From: Acidobacteriota bacterium
Lineage (GTDB): Bacteria; Acidobacteriota; Terriglobia; Bryobacterales; Bryobacteraceae
DNA length: 64,000 nucleotides
Assembly (NCBI GenBank): GCA_014584705.1
Contig: JACTMJ010000008.1
Span: forward strand, 124,001-188,000
Direction: 5' to 3'
In this document: piece after piece, positions 15,746 to 24,727 of the stretch
Numbering within the stretch: the stretch's first letter is position 1
How the letters are laid out: every line of letters starts with the position of its first letter
Made by a program: the position numbers and the translations under genes
Notes under the pieces: generated by a model
What the model was told of the DNA's origin: nothing
Databases searched by the model: none
What the model saw: the letters and a program-made list of their open reading frames with translations, nothing else

Positions 15746-18265
15746 TTACGAACCCCTTTGGGCGCGGGCTTCGAGCGTCTGAATCTTCTGCATCGTTTCC
15801 CGCCGTTCGATTTCGAGGATCGCGTTCTCTTTGCCTTGAGCCTGGATCTGTTGGAAGATCGCCAGCGCGCGACGATAAGCGGCCAGCGCGCGCGGCCGCT
15901 CGCTGATGACGTCGAAGTAGTCGCCCATCAACATGTGTGACTCGCCGACCTCCCCCTGCCCGCCGGCGTTCAGGGGGTTCTCCGCGGCCAGATCCTGCCG
16001 GATTGTCAGGCCCCGGACCAGGTAAGGCAGCGCGGGCCGCGGGTCTTTCGTGCGAATCATCGTCCGTGCAAGACGGTGCAGGTTCGATGCCAGCAGACTG
16101 CGATTGCGCGCATCCAAAGGATCTGAAGCGGCGATCTGTTCGTGGATCTCGATGGCTTCCCGGTAGCGGTCCATGGCTTCCCCGAACTGACCGGTTTCAT
16201 AGAGCAAGCCGCCCAGGGCGGTGGCGGATGCGGCCAGATCCTGCACGTTTCGGGAATCCTCCGGGTGCTCCCGCATCATCTCGTGGGCGATGGAAAGCGC
16301 CTTGCGGAAATGGTTCTCCGCCTGGGGACGATTCTTCAGCATGAGGAAAATGCCGCCCAGCCGCCGGTGCGCCAGGCACAGGCCGCGAACGTCTTCCGGA
16401 TCGTCGGAGCCGGCGGTTTGGATTTCTTCGAACATCCGCAGGGCCTGACGCCGCGTTTCGAGCACGCCGTCCCAATCGCCCACCTGCGAAAGTCCGCCGC
16501 CAAGGGAAGTGTAGGCCGATGCCACCTTGCGGCGGTAAGCAAGATTAGCCGGCTCCATCGCCAGCATCTCACGATACATTTTGAGCGCTTCCCGGTCGTA
16601 CTTGAGGCCGCCCTCGTAGTCGCCCATCAGTTTGGCCAGCGCGCTCAACCGGGAGTATGTGGATGCGATGTCCTGCCGCGCCGTGACGTCGTTTCTTTGC
16701 GCGCGCACTTGTTCGCGGATCGAAAGCGCCTTGCGATAGCACTCAAGTGCCAGCGCGGAATTTCCAATGTTCGCGACGTTCGGCCGGCCTTGCACGTCGC
16801 CCAGTTTCTCGTAGGCGGAAGCCAGTTCGCGCTGCAACTCAAGGTCTTCTCTCGATTCCTGGTCAAGCCGGTCCAGATACTCGAGCGCTCGCTCCACCAG
16901 CTTGCGGCGGACTCCGGTAGCGCCGGGAATCTGCGCCAGATCGGCATCGAGATCGAAGATCAGGGAGTTGGCGAGTTGCCGCACATCCTGAAAGCGCGCC
17001 TCCGCCAGTTGCCGTTGTTCATGGGCGCGGTTCGCCATATAGCCCGAGAGGAGAATACCGCCCACCAGGCTGAGGATTGCGAACGCGCCCACCGCCACGG
17101 AAACCCGGTTGCGGCGGATAAACTTTCTCAATCGGTAGCCGGTGCTGTCCGGCCATGCCCCCACGGGCTGATGTTTGATGTAGCGTTCGACGTCGCGCGA
17201 GAACTGGTTGGCGGTAATGTAGCGGTCCTTCGGCTCCGGCTGAATGGCCTTCAGGACGATCGCGTCAAGGTCGGCCTCGACGCCGGCTAGGGAACTGACG
17301 TCCACCAGCTTTGGCGGGTCGCCGTCTTCGATTTTGGTCAGGATCGCGAACGGATTGGCGCGATTCACCTGGTAAGGCTGCCGCCCGCAGATCATTTCAT
17401 AGAGCAGCACGCCCATGGAATAGATGTCGCTCGCCGTGCTGAGCGGAAGCCCGCGCAACTGTTCCGGGCTCGCGTAGGCCGGCGTGAGCGCGGCCACTTT
17501 GCCTTCGGTCGCGGTGGCCGGTTCCCGGTGGTCCAGGTCGAGCACCTGCGAAATCCCGAAATCAAGCAGCTTCGGAATGCCGCCTTCCATGATGAGAATG
17601 TTGCTGGACTTGATGTCGCTGTGAACGACGAGGTTCTGATGGGCGAAGCTCACCGCCGAACAGATCTCGCGGAAGAGTTGCAGGCGCGTTTCGAGATTGG
17701 GATTCGTCCTGCGCAGATATTCATCGAGCGGCACGCCGGGGATATACTCCATGACGAAATAGAGCAATCCGTCGTCGCTCACTCCGCCGTCGAATAGCCG
17801 GGCGATGAAGGGATGGTTGAGCCGGGCCAGGATGCGCCGTTCCAGGCGGAAGCGATTGACGATATCGCCGCTGCTCGAACTGCGGTTGAGCACCTTGATG
17901 GCCACGTGCATCTTGAACTCCGCGTCGTCGCGGATGCCCAGATACACGGAGCCCATGCCCCCCTCGCCGATGAGGGATTCAATGCGGTATTGGCCGATGA
18001 TCCGGCCGATGAGCGCTTCGCCGCGGGACACTTCCTCGCGCACCTGGCGCAGTACGGAACCAAACAGTGGCACGTGCGTGGGGGCGTCCAACGAGTCTGG
18101 AGATTCGGAGATGTGGTCGTGCGACGCCAGCAGGCCATCCACTTCTTCGCGCAGCGCAACGTCTTCGCCGCATTCGCGGTCCAGGAGCGCGATGCGAGAC
18201 TCGGGTTCCACCGCCAGGGCTTCCTGAAAGAGGTGTTTTACCCGTGCCCAGCGTTCGGCGTTCAT
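15746..18265 (-). CDS. Ser/Thr protein kinase with TPR repeats
   Basis: 839 residues from the ATG at 18265, preceded by GGAGG and overlapping the sigma-factor stop as ATGA, so the pair is probably translationally coupled. The kinase domain (about 90-360) has the glycine loop GEGGMGSVY, Lys at 124 (VAIKVL), catalytic loop HSDIKSSN at 215 (Ser in place of the usual Arg of HRD) and DFG at 235. One membrane helix follows (VAVGAFAILSLVGGILLSGYMA), then a long helical region of TPR-like repeats rich in A-x-x-Y-x-x-L-G and RKALSI motifs. The repeats would lie outside the cytoplasm and sense or scaffold a ligand. The RD-lacking loop suggests activation without loop phosphorylation. Confidence 0.92.
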   Translation of the reverse strand: MNAERWARVKHLFQEALAVEPESRIALLDRECGEDVALREEVDGLLASHDHISESPDSLDAPTHVPLFGSVLRQVREEVSRGEALIGRIIGQYRIESLIGEGGMGSVYLGIRDDAEFKMHVAIKVLNRSSSSGDIVNRFRLERRILARLNHPFIARLFDGGVSDDGLLYFVMEYIPGVPLDEYLRRTNPNLETRLQLFREICSAVSFAHQNLVVHSDIKSSNILIMEGGIPKLLDFGISQVLDLDHREPATATEGKVAALTPAYASPEQLRGLPLSTASDIYSMGVLLYEMICGRQPYQVNRANPFAILTKIEDGDPPKLVDVSSLAGVEADLDAIVLKAIQPEPKDRYITANQFSRDVERYIKHQPVGAWPDSTGYRLRKFIRRNRVSVAVGAFAILSLVGGILLSGYMANRAHEQRQLAEARFQDVRQLANSLIFDLDADLAQIPGATGVRRKLVERALEYLDRLDQESREDLELQRELASAYEKLGDVQGRPNVANIGNSALALECYRKALSIREQVRAQRNDVTARQDIASTYSRLSALAKLMGDYEGGLKYDREALKMYREMLAMEPANLAYRRKVASAYTSLGGGLSQVGDWDGVLETRRQALRMFEEIQTAGSDDPEDVRGLCLAHRRLGGIFLMLKNRPQAENHFRKALSIAHEMMREHPEDSRNVQDLAASATALGGLLYETGQFGEAMDRYREAIEIHEQIAASDPLDARNRSLLASNLHRLARTMIRTKDPRPALPYLVRGLTIRQDLAAENPLNAGGQGEVGESHMLMGDYFDVISERPRALAAYRRALAIFQQIQAQGKENAILEIERRETMQKIQTLEARAQRGS

Positions 18266-18837
18266 CCGGATCCGCCTCCCTTGAGTTCCCTCGCGAGCCA
18301 TGCCCGTGCCATCACCCAGTCTCTCTTGACGGTGGCGGCGGAGATGCCGAGAACCTCGGCGGTCTCCTCAATCGAGAGGCCCGCGAAATAGCGGAGTTCC
18401 ACGATGCGCTCCTGCTGCTGGTCGAAGGCCGCGAGCCGTTCGAGCGCCTCATGCAGCGCCAGCACTTCGGCTACATTCTCCGGGGGCGAGGAGGCTTCCG
18501 GCTGATCCTCGAGCAGGATTTTCTGCGCGCCGCCGCCGCGCTTGGCCGCGTTTACCGCCCGCGCATGGTCCACCAGAACCCTTCGGATCACCTGAGCGGC
18601 CACCGCGAAGAAGTGCTGCCGGTTGTGGTATTCACTGGCGGACCCGCCGATCAGGCGCAGGTAGGCTTCATGCACCAGAGCGGTGCTCTGCAGAGTATGA
18701 TCTTTGCGTTCGCGCGCCAGATGCCGCCGCGCGATGCGGCGCAGTTCGTCGTAGACGATCGGGGTAAGTTGTTCCAGCGCCCCGGCATCACCGGAACTCC
18801 ACCGGGCCAGAAGGGTTGTAACATCCAGTGTCGACAT
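18262..18837 (-). CDS. ECF-type RNA polymerase sigma factor
   Basis: 191 residues from the ATG at 18837; a GTG at 18858 in the same frame is an alternative. Region 2 is seen as LVHEAYLRLIGG...NRQHFFAVAAQVIRRVLVDHAR and region 4 as IVELRYFAGLSIEETAEVLGISAATVKRDWVMARAWL, a helix-turn-helix that reads the -35 box. The sequence fits the subgroup often encoded next to Ser/Thr kinases with long sensory tails in Acidobacteriota and Planctomycetota. No anti-sigma factor is adjacent; control through the coupled kinase is the likely mode. Confidence 0.93.
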   Translation of the reverse strand: MSTLDVTTLLARWSSGDAGALEQLTPIVYDELRRIARRHLARERKDHTLQSTALVHEAYLRLIGGSASEYHNRQHFFAVAAQVIRRVLVDHARAVNAAKRGGGAQKILLEDQPEASSPPENVAEVLALHEALERLAAFDQQQERIVELRYFAGLSIEETAEVLGISAATVKRDWVMARAWLARELKGGGSG

Positions 18838-19107
18838 AGAATTCGGTTCTTGAGCCACGGTTCCGATGCCTGTGGCGAGCTACGAAGGAAGCAGGCGCAT
18901 CGCGTGACGCAGGGGCTTTCGGGACCCTCAAACGGAATGTCTTGTCAGTACGCCGGGCCCCAGTTCCTTCGCCATGATGGAGTCCCAGTTCCTCACGGAT
19001 TTTTTCAATATACCACCGAGCGGCGTCAATTCCCTCCATCCGGCTTCACATTGTCAAAGCGCAACGGATACATGAATCGCGCCCCAGCCGAAGGCTCTTG
19101 CCGGCCG

Positions 19108-19788
19108 TCAGTGGGGCGCCGAATTCGCCATGACGATGGGCAGGAGGGCGGCGAGATGGTCGATCAGAAAGTCCGGCGCGGGGTCGGCCAGGGACTCGGG
19201 CTGAAAGCCGTAAGTGACTCCGCAGCTTGGGCAACCCGCATTGCGGGCGGTCTGGATATCCACCGTGCTGTCGCCCACCATCAGTGTGCCGGATGGGGTG
19301 GCTTCCGCCTCGTCCATCAGACGCAACAGCCCTTCCGGATCGGGCTTCTTCGTCTCAAAGGAGTTTCCGCCATACACGCGAAGGAAGGCGTCGCCAAGGT
19401 CCAGGCCGTCGAGAATCCGGTTGCTGATCCGAACCGGCTTATTTGTGAGGACGGCTTGCGGGATGCCGGCGTCCGCGATTGCGCGAATGACGTCCCGGAC
19501 GCCGGGGTAGAGCTTCGTGTAGTCCAGCGAGTGCTCGTGATAGTAGTGAATGAAATAGTCGACGGCGCGCGCCAGGTCGTCTTCCGCGAACCCGTCCCCC
19601 ATGGCCCGCCGAATTAGCGGGGCCACTCCGTTGCCGACGTAGGATTCCACCGTTCGGGTGTCCAGGTCTCCGAGCGAGAAGTGGCGTCGCGTCGCGTTTA
19701 CGGATACCACGAGATCCATCGTGGAATCGATCAGTGTTCCGTCCAGATCGAACACAACGAGTTTGCAAGGGTTCAAATTGCCGTTCAC
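19108..19788 (-). CDS. gph: HAD-family hydrolase, phosphoglycolate phosphatase-like
   Basis: 226 residues. HAD motif I is VFDLDGTLIDS with nucleophile D14 and acid D16; motif II is AVLTNKP; motif III/IV is KKPDPEGLL...MVGDSTVDIQTARNAG. The helical cap of the phosphoglycolate phosphatase type lies between motifs I and II. It would remove phosphate from 2-phosphoglycolate, produced by repair of oxidised DNA ends, though other small phosphates are possible. Third gene of a minus-strand run purC-cvpA-gph. Confidence 0.85.
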   Translation of the reverse strand: MNGNLNPCKLVVFDLDGTLIDSTMDLVVSVNATRRHFSLGDLDTRTVESYVGNGVAPLIRRAMGDGFAEDDLARAVDYFIHYYHEHSLDYTKLYPGVRDVIRAIADAGIPQAVLTNKPVRISNRILDGLDLGDAFLRVYGGNSFETKKPDPEGLLRLMDEAEATPSGTLMVGDSTVDIQTARNAGCPSCGVTYGFQPESLADPAPDFLIDHLAALLPIVMANSAPH

Positions 19789-19840
19789 GATCGGGGTTGA
19801 TCCTTTCTATCCTTCGGTTCGGTGGGGGCCGCCGTTCGGA

Positions 19841-20476
19841 TCATGGCTTTCGGGCCGGGCGTTTGCGTGGCGCGGCGGGTGCTTCGCCGGTGGAGTTGGG
19901 CGTTTCGCTCTCCGGCCAGACGAGGTCCGGAACGTGCTCTCCCCAGGCGGTTTCGATGGCCCGCGCGTTGCGCGACACCGATTCCTTCACCTCGGCGGGC
20001 GCCAGGGCCGCCAGAAGATCGGCGCTCCACATTACGTACGGAGCCACGGCGGACTTGCCCAACGCGGCCGGTGGCCCTCCGGGGCTGAAGGCCAGCAGCG
20101 CGAGCAGGATCACCGCGCAAAACAGACATCCCTTCACAAGACCAAAGAATGCGCCCGCCACGCGGTCAAATACGCTTAACCCGGTTACTTGCAGCGCCTT
20201 TGCCGCCACGCTTCCCACGAAACCGCCGAGGATCACCACACCAAAGAAGATCAAGCCGAACGCCACCATCCGGGCGATCTCCGGCGAGGGAACGTATTGC
20301 CTCACCGCGGAGGCGAGCGCGCCGTGGAACCACAAGCCCAGCAGCACGCCCACCACGAGCGCGAGGAGGCCGGCCAACTCCCGCATGAATCCGCGCACAA
20401 GGCTGGCGGTCACGCTGGCGCAGAGAATCGCCAGGAGCACGAAATCCAGGTATGTCAGGCGTTCCATCCACTCCAT
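19841..20476 (-). CDS. cvpA: CvpA family membrane protein
   Basis: 211 residues from the ATG at 20476 (a GTG two codons earlier is an alternative). It has four hydrophobic helices with the CvpA pattern LDFVLLAILCASVTASLVRGFMRELAGLLALVVGVLLG (shown in part: RGFMRELAGLLALV) and VFDRVAGAFFGLVKGCLF. CvpA is needed for colicin V production in E. coli, where it precedes purF; envelope maintenance is its general role. Here it follows purC by about 12 bases, which keeps the purine link. Confidence 0.85.
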   Translation of the reverse strand: MEWMERLTYLDFVLLAILCASVTASLVRGFMRELAGLLALVVGVLLGLWFHGALASAVRQYVPSPEIARMVAFGLIFFGVVILGGFVGSVAAKALQVTGLSVFDRVAGAFFGLVKGCLFCAVILLALLAFSPGGPPAALGKSAVAPYVMWSADLLAALAPAEVKESVSRNARAIETAWGEHVPDLVWPESETPNSTGEAPAAPRKRPARKP

Positions 20477-20488
20477 CGCCACTTCGCG

Positions 20489-21400
20489 CTAAAGCGCCGC
20501 CCCTGTCAGGAGGCGGAACGCTTCCTGGTATTTCTCGCTAGTCTTTCGGGCCACCTCTTCGGGCAAAGGTGGTGCGGGGTCCGTCTTATCCCAACTGAGC
20601 GTTTCGAGATAATCCCGGACGTACTGCTTGTCGTAGGACGCTTGCGGCCCGCCCGGACGCCATTGGTCCTTTGGCCAGAACCGGGAGGAATCGGGCGTCA
20701 GCACTTCGTCCGCCAGAGCGATCTCGCCGTCGATCAGGCCGAACTCGAACTTGGTATCCGCAATCAGAATGCCACGCTGCTCCGCGTGCGCGGCTGCGTC
20801 CTTATAGATGCGCAGCGTCAAATCCCGAAGTTGCCGCAGATAACCGGCGGGCACCAGTTGCGTGGCTTCCTCAAAGCTCACGTTGATATCGTGTCCGCTT
20901 TGCGCCTTGGTGGCGGGGGTGAAAATGGCTTCCGGCAGCCGACCGCTTTCTTCAAGACCGGCCGGCAGCGCAATGCCGCAAACGCTCCGGCTGGTACGGT
21001 ACTCCTTCCAGCCGGAACCCGAGAGATAGCCGCGCGCCACACATTCCACGGAGAACATAGCGGCCTTGCGGACCAGCATGCTGCGGCCCTCGATCTGATC
21101 GCGGTACGGGTGGAGGATGCGCGGAAAGTCAGAGAAATCCGCGCTCACGAGATGATTCGGGACGACGCCCGCAAAGCGTTCAAACCAAAAGACGGACATT
21201 TGATTGAGAACGCGACCCTTGTCGGGGATGGGGGTGGGCAGGACGCAATCAAAGGCGGAAAGGCGGTCCGTGGTGACGAGCAGCAGGTGATCGTCCAGAT
21301 CGTAAATGTCCCGGACCTTTCCTCGAGCCACCAGGGGGATTTCCCCGAGATGGGTTCGCAAAATGGCGCCGTTCGTGTGTCTGAGGGCTCGGTAGGGCAT
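20489..21400 (-). CDS. purC: phosphoribosylaminoimidazolesuccinocarboxamide (SAICAR) synthase
   Basis: 303 residues with AGGAG upstream. Family motifs: ARGKVRDIYDL at about 20-30, TTDRLSAFDCVLPTPIPDKGRVLNQMSVFWF, ECVARGYLSGSGWKEY, and LADEVLTPDSSRFW near the C-terminus, all of which build the ATP and CAIR sites. It joins aspartate to CAIR in de novo purine synthesis. The length suits the eukaryote-like long form of the enzyme rather than the shorter E. coli type. No other pur genes are in the window. Confidence 0.96.
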   Translation of the reverse strand: MPYRALRHTNGAILRTHLGEIPLVARGKVRDIYDLDDHLLLVTTDRLSAFDCVLPTPIPDKGRVLNQMSVFWFERFAGVVPNHLVSADFSDFPRILHPYRDQIEGRSMLVRKAAMFSVECVARGYLSGSGWKEYRTSRSVCGIALPAGLEESGRLPEAIFTPATKAQSGHDINVSFEEATQLVPAGYLRQLRDLTLRIYKDAAAHAEQRGILIADTKFEFGLIDGEIALADEVLTPDSSRFWPKDQWRPGGPQASYDKQYVRDYLETLSWDKTDPAPPLPEEVARKTSEKYQEAFRLLTGAAL

Positions 21401-21540
21401 CGGAGGTACGCTCCTATCGATTTTACTTGACCCACCGGATTACCGGTAGCTTGGGGAACGATCGCCCGCGGAGCGGCCGCCACACCGCTGGAGTTGGGCG
21501 AGGCTGCGTTCGAAGGGGGAGGCTCGGCGTCGGAACGCGG

Positions 21541-22674
21541 TCAGGCTAGCTGACGAGGGGATGCCAACTGGGCCGGTCCGCGCCCTTTCGGGAAGTCCAG
21601 CACATTACCCGGTCTCGTCCCGGAAGTGTCCTGGGCGATTGCGGTGTTGCGGTTTGCCGGGTGTTTTCCCTGGAACCCGGAGCACCAATCCCGGAACCGC
21701 GCCACGGGCATGGGCCGTGCGAAAAGATAGCCTTGCACTTCGTGGCAGCCATGTTCATACAGGCATTGGAGTTGCTCTGGCGTCTCGACGCCTTCGGCGT
21801 TCACCCTGGTTTGCAGGCTCTTGCCCAGCTCGATCATGGATTGGACAATCGTGCGGCTGCGGTGGCTCGCCGTCAGGTTCTGGATAAAGCTGCGGTCGAT
21901 CTTCAGCTTGGTGAACGGGTAATCGCGCAAGCTCGACAGCGACGAATAGCCCACACCGAAATCGTCGAGCGCCATGCGGACTCCATGGCGGCGCAGATGA
22001 TGGATCGTTTCCCTTGCCGCTTCCGGGTTGGCCAGCACCGCGGTCTCAAGCAATTCGAATTCGATCGCGGAATCCGGGATTCCGTGCGCCGCCAGGGCGG
22101 AAAGGGTCTCCGGCAGGAAGCGGGGATCGAGCAACTCAGACGGAGAGACGTTCAACGCGATTCGGCTATTTTCGCCCATCCAGCCCCGCCACGTCCGAAA
22201 GTTTTCGCACGCCGTGCGGCGCACCCAGCGCCCGAGATCGCGGATCTGATTGCTCGCCTCGGCCGCGGGCAGGAACAGCGCGGGAGTGATCAAACCGCGT
22301 TTCGGGTGTCTCCAACGCAGAAGCGCCTCCGCGCCCGCGATGGTGAAATGCTGCAAGTCGATCTGCGGCTGAAGAAACAGTTCAAACTGGCCGTTTTCGA
22401 GGGCCGGGCCGATTTCGTTCTCGATTGTCGTGCCCGGGGTTGCCCGCTGCCCGCCGGCCATCGGGCCGGATGCGAACGCGTGGCCGGGTATCTTCGTGCT
22501 TTGCGGAATACCGGTGGGCACCCGGCCGGCAGGGAGAGCGAGCGGTGCGGCGGATCTCCGTTGCAAAGCATCCCTCTGCGCGTCCGCAACACGAATTTCA
22601 GCGCCGCTCGCAGGGGTATCCGGTTGAGGGGCGGAGGCGCCATCGGCGTCCATCCGGGTCTTGTCCAAAGGCAT
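21541..22674 (-). CDS. EAL-domain cyclic-di-GMP phosphodiesterase
   Basis: 377 residues from the ATG at 22674; a GTG at 22740 in frame is an alternative start. After a low-complexity N-terminus of about 110 residues comes a complete EAL domain: EALLRW, the Asn of [34 protein letters not shown] and [10 protein letters not shown], i.e. the metal-binding and catalytic residues are all present, so it should be active in hydrolysing c-di-GMP to pGpG. No REC, PAS or GGDEF domain accompanies it and there is no membrane helix, so the N-terminal segment may be the regulatory input. Confidence 0.93.
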   Translation of the reverse strand: MPLDKTRMDADGASAPQPDTPASGAEIRVADAQRDALQRRSAAPLALPAGRVPTGIPQSTKIPGHAFASGPMAGGQRATPGTTIENEIGPALENGQFELFLQPQIDLQHFTIAGAEALLRWRHPKRGLITPALFLPAAEASNQIRDLGRWVRRTACENFRTWRGWMGENSRIALNVSPSELLDPRFLPETLSALAAHGIPDSAIEFELLETAVLANPEAARETIHHLRRHGVRMALDDFGVGYSSLSSLRDYPFTKLKIDRSFIQNLTASHRSRTIVQSMIELGKSLQTRVNAEGVETPEQLQCLYEHGCHEVQGYLFARPMPVARFRDWCSGFQGKHPANRNTAIAQDTSGTRPGNVLDFPKGRGPAQLASPRQLA

Positions 22675-22943
22675 TCCGTTCGCAACCGCTTTCCTATCTG
22701 AGCCGCGCGCGAAGAGGCCCTCGTGCAGTCCGCCGCCCACTCCCCTCTCTTCGTCCGGGATGCCGCGGTCTTGAATCCGGGCCTGTTCGGCGGCGGCCCC
22801 CGGCCGGCGGAGCCGTCCGCGTCATGGCAAGGAAGTCCTGCCTTCCGAGCGGCCCGGCGCGGCTCGTAAAGGGAAAGGCCGGAACCCGAAGATCCCAGCC
22901 TTTCCGTTGCTTGGCTATTGGATGGAGTTCCGCCAATCGAGCG

Positions 22944-23906
22944 CTATCGCAGCGTTTTCGGCGGAGGCGGTGGGGCGGATGACCTCTCGCCCATCTGATT
23001 GAGTACGGTGAGCGCGGTGGCCACCAGAGAGCCCGCATCCGCGAGGTTGGCGGGCAGCACGACGGTATTGGTGGTCTTGGCGATATTTCCCAACTGCGTG
23101 ATGTACTGTTCCGCCACGCGCAGGTTCACCGCGTCGTGGCCGCCGGGAGATTGGATCGCCTCCGCGATGCGCCGAATGCCTTCCGCCGTGGCGTTGGCGA
23201 TCGTGAGGATGGCCTGCCCCTGGCCTTCGGCTTCGTTGATCTGCTGCTGCCGCTTGGCCTCCGAATTCTTGATCGTTTCCTGCTTCACGCCTTCGGCGGT
23301 GTTGATCTTGGAATCCCGGACGCCTTCCGATTGCAGAATGGCGGCGCGCTTTTCCCGTTCGGCCCGCATCTGCTTTTCCATGGCCGCCAGGACGTCGGAG
23401 GGAGGCGTGATGTTCTTGATCTCGTAGCGGAGCACTTTCACGCCCCAGGGTTCCGAGGCCAGATCGAGTTCACTGACCACGGCGGCGTTGATCGATGTGC
23501 GTTCCTCGAAGGTCTTGTCGAGCGGGATCTTGCCGATCTCGCTGCGGAGCGCCGTCTGCGCAAGCTGTGTAATCGCGAACACATAGTTCGCAATGCCATA
23601 GCTCGCGCGCTCGGCATCCACCACTTTCAGGTAGATCACTCCGTCGACGCCCACTTGCACGTTATCGTTGGTGATGCAGATCTGTTCGGGAATATCGAAG
23701 GCCGCTTCCTTGAGCGTGTGCCGGTAGCGGATGGCGTCGATAAACGGGGTCAGTGTGTGAAAACCGGCTTGCAGCGTTCCCGCGTACTTACCCAATCGTT
23801 CCACCACGTAGGCGCTCTGCTGCGGCACCACCACGACGCTCTTGGCAATCACGACGACGCCCACCAGCACCACCATGAACGCCACGATCAGTAGCAACAG
23901 TTCCAT
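22944..23906 (-). CDS. qmcA: SPFH/band 7 membrane protein
   Basis: 320 residues with GGAGAC upstream. An N-terminal helix (LLLLIVAFMVVLVGVVVIA) anchors an SPFH domain: VPQQSAYVVERLGKYAGTLQAGFHTLTPFID, AFDIPEQICITNDNVQVGVDG (in part), and the LRSEIGKIPLDKTFEER segment. A coiled coil rich in Glu, Lys and Gln follows (EKQMRAEREKRAAILQSEG). Such stomatin-like proteins form membrane microdomain cages and modulate proteases. It follows nfeD by 58 bases on the same strand, the usual partner. Confidence 0.92.
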   Translation of the reverse strand: MELLLLIVAFMVVLVGVVVIAKSVVVVPQQSAYVVERLGKYAGTLQAGFHTLTPFIDAIRYRHTLKEAAFDIPEQICITNDNVQVGVDGVIYLKVVDAERASYGIANYVFAITQLAQTALRSEIGKIPLDKTFEERTSINAAVVSELDLASEPWGVKVLRYEIKNITPPSDVLAAMEKQMRAEREKRAAILQSEGVRDSKINTAEGVKQETIKNSEAKRQQQINEAEGQGQAILTIANATAEGIRRIAEAIQSPGGHDAVNLRVAEQYITQLGNIAKTTNTVVLPANLADAGSLVATALTVLNQMGERSSAPPPPPKTLR

Positions 23907-23964
23907 GTTCGTCTCCTGCTCTAAAGATGTCTCCCAACAAAGCGCATGAGGCGCGGCGGGAGCG

Positions 23965-24444
23965 TCAGACCGAGTCTCCGATCATATCCGAAGGGCCGAG
24001 CGCCCGCACCACCAGCGTGATTCCCTCCACCTTCTCCACGCGCACCCGCGCCTCCTTGCCGATGGCTTCGGAACGGGCATTGCGGGCGTTCCAGGGGCTG
24101 CCGCGCAGAATCACTTTTCCCGTGCCGTGAGCCGGAATTTCGTCCACGGCGGTGGCAATCTCGCCCACCAGGCTGTCGACGCCCCGGTTCGGCATGTCCC
24201 GGTGCAAAAGATTGCGCAGCCGGTCCCGGAGCGTCAACAGAGAGACCACCGCGACCAGCACGAACACGACGGATTGCGAAACGGCTCCCGGCGTCAGGCC
24301 GAGCGCCGTCGTTATCGAGGCGGCCAGAGCGCCGACGCCAAAGAACATCAGAAAGAAATCCGTTGGCATCAGCATCTCGCCGGCGATCAGCATCAGGCCA
24401 AGCACCAGCCAGATCCACCATCCCATCGCCATTGCCACTTCCAT
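23965..24444 (-). CDS. NfeD family membrane protein
   Basis: 159 residues, GGAGG before the ATG. Two to three hydrophobic helices at the N-terminus (WWIWLVLGLMLIAGEMLMP, FFLMFFGVGALAASITTALG, VVFVLVAVVSLLTL) and a C-terminal OB-fold domain (DSLVGEIATAVDEIPAHGTGKVILRGSPWNAR in part, EARVRVEKVEGITLVV). This is the short NfeD type without the ClpP-like protease domain. It pairs with the SPFH protein downstream and probably acts in membrane domain organisation. Confidence 0.9.
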   Translation of the reverse strand: MEVAMAMGWWIWLVLGLMLIAGEMLMPTDFFLMFFGVGALAASITTALGLTPGAVSQSVVFVLVAVVSLLTLRDRLRNLLHRDMPNRGVDSLVGEIATAVDEIPAHGTGKVILRGSPWNARNARSEAIGKEARVRVEKVEGITLVVRALGPSDMIGDSV

Positions 24445-24584
24445 GCGCGCCTCCGATCCTTTTCTTTACACAGTACGGCCCACGGCCACAACTCTTGGCG
24501 GATTTAGATTGGACTATATCCGAATTTCCCGGGATTCGCAGCGATGGCGGCCGCGATTAGTACCATGTTTTGCGAGAGGCCCGC

Positions 24585-24658
24585 CCCTGGCTGGCGGGGG
24601 ATGTACCACGGCGCTCGGGGCGACCGATTCCTCCGCTCCCGCCGGGTGCAAGCCAGGG
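24585..24658. other. nested inverted repeats, possible structured RNA
   Basis: CCCTGGCT (24585-24592) pairs with AGCCAGGG (24651-24658), and directly inside it GGCGGG (24593-24598) pairs with CCCGCC (24638-24643), leaving a 39-base apical part and a one-sided 7-base internal loop. It lies in the divergent gap between nfeD and a lipoprotein gene, about 70 bases before the latter. It matches no riboswitch class I know. Confidence 0.35.
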
Positions 24659-24727
24659 GAAACCACCGGGCACGCTACGGTATCGACAGGGCGCGCGATG
24701 TTTGATAGTTCTGTTAGGGTGAACGAT

